The notes under the pieces are model-generated. The model saw only the letters and a list, made by a program, of their open reading frames with translations, searched no databases and was not told the origin of the DNA. A stretch of 64,000 nucleotides of DNA from IMG/VR virus record IMGVR_UViG_3300031578_000010, positions 26,432 through 90,431 of that record; one strand, written 5' to 3'. The translations under genes and the position numbers were made by a program. Every line of letters starts with the position of its first letter. Within the stretch, counting starts at the first letter, position 1. Shown here one piece after another: positions 40,771 to 47,541 of the stretch. This DNA comes from a virus.

Positions 40771-40839
40771 TCTTTCTCCTTTCCTTTTAAAATATGCTAT
40801 CGCCCCGCCCTGAATTTCGCAACATTGAGAAAACCAAGG

Positions 40840-40862
40840 CGGGGCGACAGCAAGTCGCCCCG
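40840..40862 (-). terminator. Strong hairpin downstream of the Lys/Glu-rich protein gene
   Basis: CGGGGCGAC and GTCGCCCCG form a 9-bp stem with a 5-base loop. On the minus strand it is followed by CCTTGGTTTTCT. A second arm at 40800-40809 (TCGCCCCGCC) could pair instead with 40838-40847, so two mutually exclusive foldings exist. It lies 23 bases after the stop at 40885. Confidence 0.6.
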
Positions 40863-40884
40863 TTTGTAGTGGTGTCGACGGCGC

Positions 40885-41424
40885 TTAGAAATCGTCGTCT
40901 TCGTCGTCGTCCTCTTCTTCTTCCTCCTCGTCGTCGTCCTCGTATTCGTCCTCGTCATCCTCGTCGTCGTCGTCCTCGTCGACGTCCTCGTCCTCCTCTT
41001 CCTTTTTCGCCTTCTTTTCCTTCTTGCCCTTTTTCTTTTCCTTTTTCGCCTTCTTTTCCTTCTTGCCCTTTCCCTTGGGCTTTTCTTCTTCTTCCTCCTC
41101 TTCCTCCTCCTCGTCTTCTTCCTCTTCCTCCTCCGGCTCTTCCTTTTCCTTTTTCGGCCGGCCGCGCTTGCCATCGGACTTCTTCTTTTTCCTTTTCCCG
41201 CCGCCTTCCTCGCGCATTTCCTTGACCTTGGCGTCGATCAGTTTCTTGAGTTCCTGGAGTTCCTTTCTGAGCTCAACCAGATAGCTTTTCAGCGTCCGGC
41301 CGATCTTTGCCGAGCCCTCCAGGAAATACGGAATCTCCGAGTCGATGAAGGCAGTCGCAATCGCGACACGGTGCGCCATGGAAATGATCGGGCTTTTCTC
41401 TCGCTTTTCTTTCTTTTCCTTCAT
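40885..41424 (-). CDS. AT-hook protein with alternating Lys- and Glu/Asp-rich tails
   Basis: 179 residues. The N-terminal ~70 residues are a helical domain (SAKIGRTLKSYLVELRKELQ). Then comes KRGRPKK (AT-hook core), a glutamate run, KKEKKAKKEKKKGKK-type repeats, and an acidic tail ending DDDEDDDF. The ending resembles SSB tails (DDDIPF), and the basic repeats resemble histone H1-like proteins. A DNA-packaging or nucleoid role is possible. The gene is GC-rich because of GAG/GAC/AAG repeats. Confidence 0.7.
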   Translation of the reverse strand: MKEKKEKREKSPIISMAHRVAIATAFIDSEIPYFLEGSAKIGRTLKSYLVELRKELQELKKLIDAKVKEMREEGGGKRKKKKSDGKRGRPKKEKEEPEEEEEEDEEEEEEEEEEKPKGKGKKEKKAKKEKKKGKKEKKAKKEEEDEDVDEDDDDEDDEDEYEDDDEEEEEEDDDEDDDF

Positions 41425-41465
41425 GATCGCTCCTTTGTTGAAAGGGGTTACAGGTATTATACTTA

Positions 41466-41483
41466 GCCTGTAAAATAACAGGC
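41466..41483 (-). terminator. Intergenic hairpin GCCTGT/ACAGGC
   Basis: A 6-bp stem with a 6-base A/T loop between the stop at 41495 and the start at 41424. It is part of the stop-hairpin-leader-ATG layout repeated in this region. Confidence 0.5.
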
Positions 41484-41494
41484 CACTTCTTCAG

Positions 41495-41776
41495 TTACTT
41501 CTTCAGCTTCTTCTTGCCCTGCTTTCCCTTTTTTTCGGGTTTCGCCTCCTTTCTCGGCGCCTCTTTCTTTCCCTTTCCTTTCAGGAGGATTTCCTCGATG
41601 GCGACGTAATCCTTCGCCGCCCGTTGCAGGCTGGTGAATTCCTTCTTAAACGGCCTCGCGAGGAATTCCCCCAGCGGCGCCAGTCCCTCCAACGCCGTAT
41701 GGAGCCGCTTATTTGCGCGGACAACGCGCACCAGGATTTTCCTTTTCAGTTTCCCGCCCTTTTTGCGCTTCGCCAT
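41495..41776 (-). CDS. Small very basic hypothetical protein
   Basis: 93 residues, preceded by AAAGGAG. It is highly basic at both ends (MAKRKKGGKLKRKILVRVVR and EKKGKQGKKKLKK), with a short helical core. A nucleic-acid-binding or DNA-compaction role is plausible. No family recognised. Confidence 0.6.
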   Translation of the reverse strand: MAKRKKGGKLKRKILVRVVRANKRLHTALEGLAPLGEFLARPFKKEFTSLQRAAKDYVAIEEILLKGKGKKEAPRKEAKPEKKGKQGKKKLKK

Positions 41777-41806
41777 AATTACTCCTTTCGAAACGCGACC
41801 GCTTTG

Positions 41807-42331
41807 CTACTCTCCGCCCCGCTTTGCAAAAAACTCGTCGAACCAAGGCAGAACTTCTTTTCGGAATATTTTCGCAAGCCATTTTATTTCCTGTGCGTCC
41901 AGCCGGCCAAGGCGCATAAACGTCCATTCCTCGGTTTCTTCGTCCGATCGAATTTGCCGAGTGATTTGTATTTTCGGCTCCTTGCTGTTGTATGAATGTG
42001 CCGTGACCTGCAACCGCGTCAATCCCCACGTTTTCCGCTTAAATGATTGCAGTTGCTTATCCCTGTCGCTCGAATAACCAGCCATGGCAGCCTCCTTATC
42101 GACTCTGAAGTATTTATTTAGTTCCGAAACTGGAACCATGATTTCTTCCCGCAGGATATTACTTAGGTATTCTGTTGCCAATTTTTCTTCGAAGCCGTTC
42201 CCTGTTAAATATGCTCGAGCCGATTCAACGCTCCTAAAATTTAAACCATCTATCCTTATCAATTCTTTCACAATAGATAGATATTCATTTATTATTAAAA
42301 CGACCCCTTCGAATTCTTGCCAGTTTTCCAT
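41807..42331 (-). CDS. Hypothetical protein
   Basis: 174 residues, alpha/beta, with YLSIVKELIRIDGLNF near the start and QLQSFKRKTWGLTRLQVTAH in the middle. It is rich in charged residues and looks soluble. No family recognised. An overlapping frame (41709-42029) is a shadow. Confidence 0.6.
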   Translation of the reverse strand: MENWQEFEGVVLIINEYLSIVKELIRIDGLNFRSVESARAYLTGNGFEEKLATEYLSNILREEIMVPVSELNKYFRVDKEAAMAGYSSDRDKQLQSFKRKTWGLTRLQVTAHSYNSKEPKIQITRQIRSDEETEEWTFMRLGRLDAQEIKWLAKIFRKEVLPWFDEFFAKRGGE

Positions 42332-42333
42332 AA

Positions 42334-42528
42334 TTATCCCTTTATATACCTGAGATATTTATCTGTAAATTTTTTCCACGTAAACTTAACACAATCACAT
42401 TTCGTGCATGAGCCTTGCCCCGCGATTATTAAAGGTCCATCCAAAGGCATATGAGCGCTTTTTCTTCCATCTCCAGAGTGGCCGCACTTACATATACTTT
42501 TCGGGCGTATGAATTCTTTCTTATTCAT
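42334..42528 (-). CDS. Small cysteine-rich zinc-type protein
   Basis: 64 residues. CKCGHSGDG and CTKCDCVKF pairs form a probable zinc site with a C-terminal WKKFTDKYLRYIKG helix. It lies two bases from the next gene. No specific role. Confidence 0.65.
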   Translation of the reverse strand: MNKKEFIRPKSICKCGHSGDGRKSAHMPLDGPLIIAGQGSCTKCDCVKFTWKKFTDKYLRYIKG

Positions 42529-42621
42529 TTATTTTCTCCCTCGTTATTCTTACCATTTATTTTCTCCAAATGCCGAGGAAAAAAGGAATTTCGGTTGGCG
42601 GATATAGGATATTAAATATGG

Positions 42622-42960
42622 TTATTCGTCTTCTTCTTTCTCGTCGAAGTCGATGGCGGGATCATGGTATCCGTCGGCGTTCTGAAGAAAAAAGAGAACG
42701 GCGATAAATTGCTCTGCCCGCTCCATTTCCTTCTTAAATTCCGACTTCTTTTCAGGCCGCCCTAACCTGTATTTCTTTTTGGCGGCCCACGCCTCGTGCA
42801 TGAAAGCAGACTCGGCTTTTGCGAGGTCTTTCATACGACGCTCCAGGCCAAGGCGCAATTCCATCAGGCAGTCTGGCACTCGCGCCATGGAAATGGGTTC
42901 GATATCCTTTTTCAGAATCCTCCGTTTCTTGTTTCTTTGTTTTGCTCCTTTTTGCGCCAT
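42622..42960 (-). CDS. Basic helical hypothetical protein
   Basis: 112 residues from the ATG at 42960 (leader ATATTGAAAGGAGATATC). The N-terminus MAQKGAKQRNKKRR is strongly basic, the middle is a long helix (ELRLGLERRMKDLAKAESAF), and the end is acidic (IDFDEKEEDE). Similar in composition to other DNA-associated proteins nearby. Confidence 0.6.
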   Translation of the reverse strand: MAQKGAKQRNKKRRILKKDIEPISMARVPDCLMELRLGLERRMKDLAKAESAFMHEAWAAKKKYRLGRPEKKSEFKKEMERAEQFIAVLFFLQNADGYHDPAIDFDEKEEDE

Positions 42961-43011
42961 GATATCTCCTTTCAATATCCCGACAATCCGCCGAACCGAA
43001 ATGCTAATAAC

Positions 43012-43035
43012 CCGGCTGCAATTTCTCACAGCCGG
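43012..43035 (-). terminator. Intergenic hairpin CCGGCTG/CAGCCGG with conserved loop
   Basis: A 7-bp stem, loop CAATTTCTCA, and upstream flank CTAATAACCCG. It shares loop and flank with the hairpin at 43319-43348 but has a different stem sequence, so the structure, not the sequence, is conserved. Confidence 0.6.
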
Positions 43036-43043
43036 ATTGATAA

Positions 43044-43259
43044 TTAAAAACCTGGAACCCTCATCGCCTTCTGTTCCGTCGCCGAAAATACAAGGCGATA
43101 TTCACACCAATCCTCGCCAGGATCAAGGAATGAAGAACCGAGTATTTCCAGGCATTCCGCCCTGTTGATCTCCTCGTCGGAGAAAAAGTCCTTGGCTGGC
43201 CCCCACAGGGCCCCTTTTATTTTCGCCTTGTCCTTGATGGTTTCGATTAAATGTGGCAT
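43044..43259 (-). CDS. Small acidic hypothetical protein
   Basis: 71 residues from the ATG at 43259 (leader ATATTGGAAGGAATATTC). It begins MPHLIETIKDKAKIKGALWG and has a cysteine in AECLEILG. No family recognised. Hairpins lie on both sides of the gene. Confidence 0.6.
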   Translation of the reverse strand: MPHLIETIKDKAKIKGALWGPAKDFFSDEEINRAECLEILGSSFLDPGEDWCEYRLVFSATEQKAMRVPGF

Positions 43260-43318
43260 GAATATTCCTTCCAATATATTTTGATATTACCTTGCAACGC
43301 ACAAGGCAATTAACTAAT

Positions 43319-43348
43319 AACCCGAGGGCAATTTCTCGCCCTCGGGTT
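43319..43348 (-). terminator. Intergenic hairpin AACCCGAGGGC/GCCCTCGGGTT
   Basis: An 11-bp perfect stem with loop AATTTCTC between the stop at 43363 and the start at 43259. On the minus strand ATTAGTTAATTG follows, a weak U-rich end. The flank CTAATAACCCG and loop are shared with 43012-43035. Confidence 0.65.
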
Positions 43349-43362
43349 AATGGGTTAATGGG

Positions 43363-43821
43363 TTACTTATTCCCCTTGCTCCCCTTGCCCGCCAGCCGTT
43401 TGATGATCCGGATTACGTTCTGGATTCCGTTCCGAACGGAATCCTTCTCCGCGCAAAGGGCGTGGACGCGACTCTCCAGGCGGGCGATCTCGCTTTCGAT
43501 TTCCAGGTTCGCCGCCTCCAGTTTTTTCAGGGCGTCCGTCAGGCGATCGGCGGCCCTTCCGTGCAGGCGCATCGGCAAAGTTGCGATTTTCTTTTCCTTA
43601 CGTGGGATCTTTTCCCTTTTCACCACCATGTTCGCCGGATCCTCCATCACCCGCAGTTTCCCGAACTTCTTTTCGTCCCGGTAGTCGGCGTACAGGTCGA
43701 GGGCGTCTGCCCTGTGCCCCTCCTCGTTCAGTTGCAGGATCATCCTCCGCAACTGCCGCCTCTCCTTCTTCTCCACCAAGGTGCGATCCTTCTGGTTCTG
43801 GTTTGTCTTTTCCTTTTTCAT
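43363..43821 (-). CDS. Charged coiled-coil hypothetical protein
   Basis: 152 residues, preceded by ACTGAAAGGGAATACCG. It is helical and highly charged throughout (VEKKERRQLRRMILQLNEEG, KLEAANLEIESEIARLESRV) with a basic end (AGKGSKGNK). The GC content is higher than in flanking genes. A scaffold or DNA-associated function is possible. An overlapping frame (43598-43873) is a shadow. Confidence 0.6.
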   Translation of the reverse strand: MKKEKTNQNQKDRTLVEKKERRQLRRMILQLNEEGHRADALDLYADYRDEKKFGKLRVMEDPANMVVKREKIPRKEKKIATLPMRLHGRAADRLTDALKKLEAANLEIESEIARLESRVHALCAEKDSVRNGIQNVIRIIKRLAGKGSKGNK

Positions 43822-43894
43822 CGGTATTCCCTTTCAGTATAGGGTTCCTATATTTCTTTCCTGCGCAACTCACGCAAGAATTAATCGTTCTCTT

Positions 43895-44116
43895 TCAATG
43901 TTTTTGCTTTGTTGGACGATTCGGATTTGCTTGCCCGCTTGGAAGTCGATGATTTATCGTCTCCCCAATACATTTTTTGCACAAATGCCCCAACCGCCCC
44001 ATATCTTTTTTAGTAAAATATATATAAGTTTTTAATTCTCCACTTATCGGCGACCTACAACGATGGCAGGTTGTATCGTCGCAGACTAAATAACTTTCCT
44101 TAAAACGGTTTCTCAT
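43895..44116 (-). CDS. Small cysteine-rich zinc-type protein
   Basis: 73 residues. CDDTTCHRCRSPI and LCKKCIG provide four cysteines for a zinc site. The remainder is basic with proline near the C-terminus. It lies 14 bases before the next upstream gene stop. No family recognised. Confidence 0.6.
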   Translation of the reverse strand: MRNRFKESYLVCDDTTCHRCRSPISGELKTYIYFTKKDMGRLGHLCKKCIGETINHRLPSGQANPNRPTKQKH

Positions 44117-44130
44117 TTGATATCCTTTAA

Positions 44131-44313
44131 TTATTCTGTTTCCTCCGCTTCTTTATCTCCAGTTTCGTCGTACTCCGCCAATTCCCGCCGATTCCTTTCG
44201 AGCATCCGGTTTATGCGCGTCTGATATTCCTTCCAGGTAAAGGATTTCATCCCCATCCGCTCGCGCTTAGCGTTTGTTTCTCTCCACAGAGATTTATAAT
44301 ATTCTTTATCCAT
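44131..44313 (-). CDS. Small helical hypothetical protein
   Basis: 60 residues from the ATG at 44313, preceded by TATTGAAAGGAAATATC. It has arginine/glutamate-rich helices (WKEYQTRINRMLERNRRELA) and an acidic end. No family recognised. Confidence 0.55.
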   Translation of the reverse strand: MDKEYYKSLWRETNAKRERMGMKSFTWKEYQTRINRMLERNRRELAEYDETGDKEAEETE

Positions 44314-44351
44314 GATATTTCCTTTCAATACCAATGTCAATGCCACATTAA

Positions 44352-44630
44352 TTATTCGAACTGGCTGAACGTTGCAAGGTTACTAACGTGCAAGGCGGCA
44401 TTAAAGGTATCTCTCGCAACTTGCTCGGCCAATCTCAAAATATAGCCAGCGTATTTACTCGCCGCCTGCAAGTCTGTTTTCTGCATCGCTAAAAGTATCT
44501 CGTTGAATTCCGCTATTGCTTCCAGTTTGCAGGCATTTAGTGCTGCCTGAAACGCTTCTCGCCTTGAATTATCGGCGGCATCCCTTGCCTGAAAGCTCTG
44601 GTAACGAAATTTTTCGCTTACCTTTGACAT
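44352..44630 (-). CDS. Helical alanine-rich hypothetical protein
   Basis: 92 residues from the ATG at 44630 (leader TTTGAAAGGAAATACC). It is alanine-rich and helical (RREAFQAALNACKLEAIAEF, AEQVARDTFNAALHV), resembling phage virion-associated or DNA-binding coiled coils. No family recognised. Confidence 0.6.
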   Translation of the reverse strand: MSKVSEKFRYQSFQARDAADNSRREAFQAALNACKLEAIAEFNEILLAMQKTDLQAASKYAGYILRLAEQVARDTFNAALHVSNLATFSQFE

Positions 44631-44684
44631 GGTATTTCCTTTCAAATGTATGGGTTTGAATGTCCGGGCTTGGTTTATTCTGAT

Positions 44685-45399
44685 AGGGCATGGATAATTC
44701 TTCACCCATGCCCTAATATCTTAAACTTACGTTTCCCGCCATTTGTCCGGCAACCTCACGGTTGTTAACCAAAGAATAAGCGCTCTTTATTTCCGCTTTT
44801 ATTTTGGCGAATTGCGTCAGCAACGCCAAAAGCGGAATATATTTTTAGCATTATTATTGGGCGGGCAGAAAACGGGTTGAAACTCGGCGTTTCCGGTTAC
44901 TGGATATTCCAGCCCTCCCGGCTAACCCATAGGTTAGGCTTCCGGTTTTTGGTTCAAATACGGGAACCGAAAAACCCTAAAGGGCGTGGCATTAGGCGGG
45001 CGTTTTTGGTAGGCGAAATATAAACAACCATGAACCGCTTGTATTGCAAGCATGTTTCTTTCGCGCTTTCGCGTTTTCGATCTGAGGTAGAAACATTCTT
45101 TCCTGCAAACTCGCGGTCCGGCTGGCTGGGAATATTTGCCATCGCCGGCGTCCACCTCTCTCCCCTTGTATTCGCGTTGCGGTCCGTTATTCCTCGCGTT
45201 CCTGTCCTGGCAGGCTCCAGGTTGCGCTCAGGCGTTACCTCGCGGCGGATCTCCCGGCGTTACAAGTTTCGCAAGTCGCGTCGCCCCCGTATTTGGGTTT
45301 GAGGCTCGTCCTTAATTCCTGTAACTGCCTCCCGGGCTAATCCGGTTTCGCGTTTCCGCAACCAAGTGTCAAAGATCAGGTTTCCCTACCTCTATATAC
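44685..45399 (-). ncRNA. Candidate large structured non-coding RNA (~0.7 kb)
   Basis: No convincing gene fills this GC-rich stretch. A candidate promoter reads into it at 45384-45399. Hairpins on the minus strand include GCG-GAAA-CGC (45350-45359), CCTGG/CCAGG (45206-45221), CGCG-AAAG-CGCG (45062-45073), GCTTG/CAAGC (45037-45051), GGTTTTT-GGTTC/GAACC-AAAAACC with one bulge (44944-44976), CTAACC/GGTTAG (44922-44937), CTGGA/TCCAG (44900-44912), an 18-pair stem with bulges (44791-44837) and AGGGCATGG/CCATGCCCT (44685-44714), which may be the end. Large ornate RNAs such as GOLLD and ROOL occur in phages, but I cannot assign a class by eye. Confidence 0.5.
45384..45399 (-). promoter_or_regulatory. 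Candidate phage promoter, GTATATAGAGGTAGGG
   Basis: The minus strand carries exactly the 16 bases found before the terminase gene (19955-19970). It reads into the hairpin-rich stretch at 44685-45380, with no -35 box visible. The following bases are GGGAAACCTG. Confidence 0.6.
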
Positions 45400-45579
45400 G
45401 CTATATCAGGGAAAAGTTAACAAAAATCTTCAGGAAATTTTTCAGGTTTTCCCTAAGTCCTTATTACTTATAGATTTAGGTAAGAAAAAAATCTTCATTT
45501 TTCTTTGGTACATCCCTTGGATCTCCCCCATATTTCCAGAAAGCGCAGGCTCCGGGGCGCCGGCGACGCCGTATGAAAC

Positions 45580-46638
45580 CTATCCAGAACCAGAACATGC
45601 CGAAAACGCTTCAAAATCTACCCGCTTTATTCCCGTTTTTGCATTTTTCCATTCCTGCAAAGTACAAAGACATGGATCGGCGCCAACGGGCATTTCCACG
45701 CGATAAACGGCGACTTCTGGAAACAACATTTCAATAGCCCGCCTATATCCTTTTTCTCCGCCAGTATCGTTATCGTAGGCAAAAATAACAGAATCAAAAT
45801 TCTCAGTAATTAATTCTGCCTGCCTTTCGGATAAAGAAGTAGAAAAGCTTGAAACTGCCTTATCTCCAAAATCTCTTATTCTTAAAGCATCCCATATTCC
45901 TTCGGCTATAAAAACTTTCCTCGTTTTATCTATTACTCTATCCAAACCAAAAAGATAATTACCTATTTTTGAACCTTTCGGAAATTTCTTATCTGAATTA
46001 TCCCTATAATTCTGTGCAAAGAATGTTTTCCAATTTCCTCTCTCATCTTTTATAGGCACTATAATTCTTTTCTTTCCTCTAAATCTAGCCATACCAATAG
46101 AATATTCCCTTATTATATCAAATACCTTAGCAGAAGAGAAATTCCTTTGATTATCTGTTATAAGATACTTTGCTATTAAAAGATCATCCCTCCACATTTG
46201 AGGAATAAAATCGTTCTCTTCTTCTAATTCCTGTTCTTCCTCTTTCTTATTTTCATCTAAATCCTCAAATTCTCTATCGAGATTCCTTTCAGAATAAATT
46301 TCTCCTCCAGAACTAAAATCCTTCAGAAAAGAAAGAACATCATTAAAAGTACATTTCTCCATCGTAATAATAAAATCAGCAACGCTTCCTTTCCCACATT
46401 TATAACACTTAAACCACCCATTCCAGGAACTTCCAGGTTCACTAATCATTCCGAAAGATGGTTCGTTGTCCGGCCCACCATGAGAAGGCAGCGGGCATGA
46501 CCCGTTTAAATATCTTCCATTCTTATACAGGTTTCTAACCTTATAATGCTTTAATAAATCTTCAACATTCAGCCCTTCTTTCAACGACTTAAAATAAGCT
46601 TGTTGCTCGCTTTGTTTTCTCCTTGATCTTTTTTCCAT
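45580..46638 (-). CDS. DNA primase, DnaG-type
   Basis: 352 residues. The zinc-binding part has C48, H53, C78 and C81 (SCPLPSHGG; CYKCGKGS). An acidic linker (about 115-143) follows. The TOPRIM catalytic motifs are FIAEGIWDAL and FAYDNDTGG. It is short for DnaG, with no helicase-binding C-terminal domain, so contact with the DnaB-like helicase may use another region. It overlaps the glycosylase gene by 50 bases. Confidence 0.9.
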   Translation of the reverse strand: MEKRSRRKQSEQQAYFKSLKEGLNVEDLLKHYKVRNLYKNGRYLNGSCPLPSHGGPDNEPSFGMISEPGSSWNGWFKCYKCGKGSVADFIITMEKCTFNDVLSFLKDFSSGGEIYSERNLDREFEDLDENKKEEEQELEEENDFIPQMWRDDLLIAKYLITDNQRNFSSAKVFDIIREYSIGMARFRGKKRIIVPIKDERGNWKTFFAQNYRDNSDKKFPKGSKIGNYLFGLDRVIDKTRKVFIAEGIWDALRIRDFGDKAVSSFSTSLSERQAELITENFDSVIFAYDNDTGGEKGYRRAIEMLFPEVAVYRVEMPVGADPCLCTLQEWKNAKTGIKRVDFEAFSACSGSG

Positions 46639-47218
46639 TAAGAAACTCTCCTATTCTTTTCCAATCTTTCTTGGCCTTATTTTTATAATTCTCCTGCCTT
46701 ATAACTGCCGATGGATGATAACTAATAAATAACTTAGCAGAGAAAGAACTCTGGTAATTATATTCTCTTAATCCTCTATTCTGCCCAACTCCATGTTTAC
46801 TTATTAAAGCAAATATAGCTGTATCGCCAAGAGCTATAATAAGTTTCGGTTTTAAAATATGAAGTGTCATCATTAACCTTGGCGCACACTTAATAATTTC
46901 TTCTTCTCCAGGTTTATTAAATCCCCCACTTTCATTCCTTCCAGGATAGCAAAGAGAGACATTACAGATAAAAGTATCATTTCTTTCAAGGCTGGCTATC
47001 CTCATTAATTTATCTAATATCTTTCCAGCCCTACCAATAAAAGGATTACCTTTTCTATCTTCATCCGGCCCTGGCGCCTCTCCAATAATAACAATTCTTT
47101 TTCTAAATCCTCCTCTTCCAAATACTAATTTATTCCGCATAAGATGAAAAGGGCATTTCTGACAATTCTGATATTCCTTTCTTAATTTCTTTAACAATTT
47201 AATCTTCTTCGGCTTCAT
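46589..47218 (-). CDS. Uracil-DNA glycosylase, family 4 type
   Basis: 209 residues from the ATG at 47218. NCQKCPFHLMRNK includes the first two cluster cysteines, GEAPGPDEDRKGNPFIGRAG is motif 1, CNVSLCYPGRNESGG includes a third cysteine, and SYHPSAVIR is the C-terminal motif. Family-4 enzymes carry a [4Fe-4S] cluster and remove uracil from DNA. In phages related proteins are fused or linked to replication. It overlaps the primase gene. Confidence 0.88.
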   Translation of the reverse strand: MKPKKIKLLKKLRKEYQNCQKCPFHLMRNKLVFGRGGFRKRIVIIGEAPGPDEDRKGNPFIGRAGKILDKLMRIASLERNDTFICNVSLCYPGRNESGGFNKPGEEEIIKCAPRLMMTLHILKPKLIIALGDTAIFALISKHGVGQNRGLREYNYQSSFSAKLFISYHPSAVIRQENYKNKAKKDWKRIGEFLNGKKIKEKTKRATSLF

Positions 47219-47541
47219 TTTATTCCCGTTAAATGAATCGACATAGACAACTTCGCTATAACCTTCTACTATCGTAGAGTTGTTTAGCTTATGTCTAAGT
47301 AAACGTCTGAAGAAGAATAAATAGCCAGACAACGAAGAAGATAGATAACTAAGAACACTAAGAACACTAAAAACACTACAATCTGCTAAATAGAAGGAGA
47401 CACCTTCTACGTCTGACTGTTCTTAACTACAAATAGGACTGTTTCTAATTAGCCCTTGTGACGTAGGCACGTAGCCTATATATTCGTGGGCGCGTATACT
47501 TAGGGCGAGTATTTAAAGATCATATCTCAAGTAAGTTGATA
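47219..47541. other. Intergenic regulatory stretch, repeats and hairpins
   Basis: No gene seen in 323 bp. It holds three near-copies of CTAAGAACA (47348-47375) and two perfect hairpins: TAGAAGG-AGACA-CCTTCTA at 47391-47409 and TAGGC-ACGTA-GCCTA at 47464-47478. On the minus strand this lies downstream of the helicase stop and upstream of the glycosylase. A terminator-plus-promoter region is likely. Confidence 0.55.

Noticed and set aside
40797-41174. Minus-strand arginine/threonine-rich frame and plus-strand proline/arginine frame over the 40885 gene
   Set aside because: Frame-shifted readings of the same GAG/AAG repeats; the 179-residue frame has the ribosome-binding site and an N-terminal domain.
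44934-45155. Two overlapping minus-strand frames (44934-45155 from GTG; 44954-45142 from ATG) in the GC-rich stretch
   Set aside because: Both are open over the same 190 bases because of GC-rich DNA, have weak ribosome-binding sites, and read through strong RNA hairpins. The 62-codon version (MANIPSQPDREF...) is the better one but unconvincing.
45030-45302. Plus-strand 90-codon frame
   Set aside because: Arginine- and serine-rich shadow of the GC-rich stretch, opposite to all other genes.
47348-47375. Short direct repeats considered as a CRISPR array
   Set aside because: The units are 9-10 bp in direct tandem with no spacers; CRISPR repeats are longer and separated by unique spacers.
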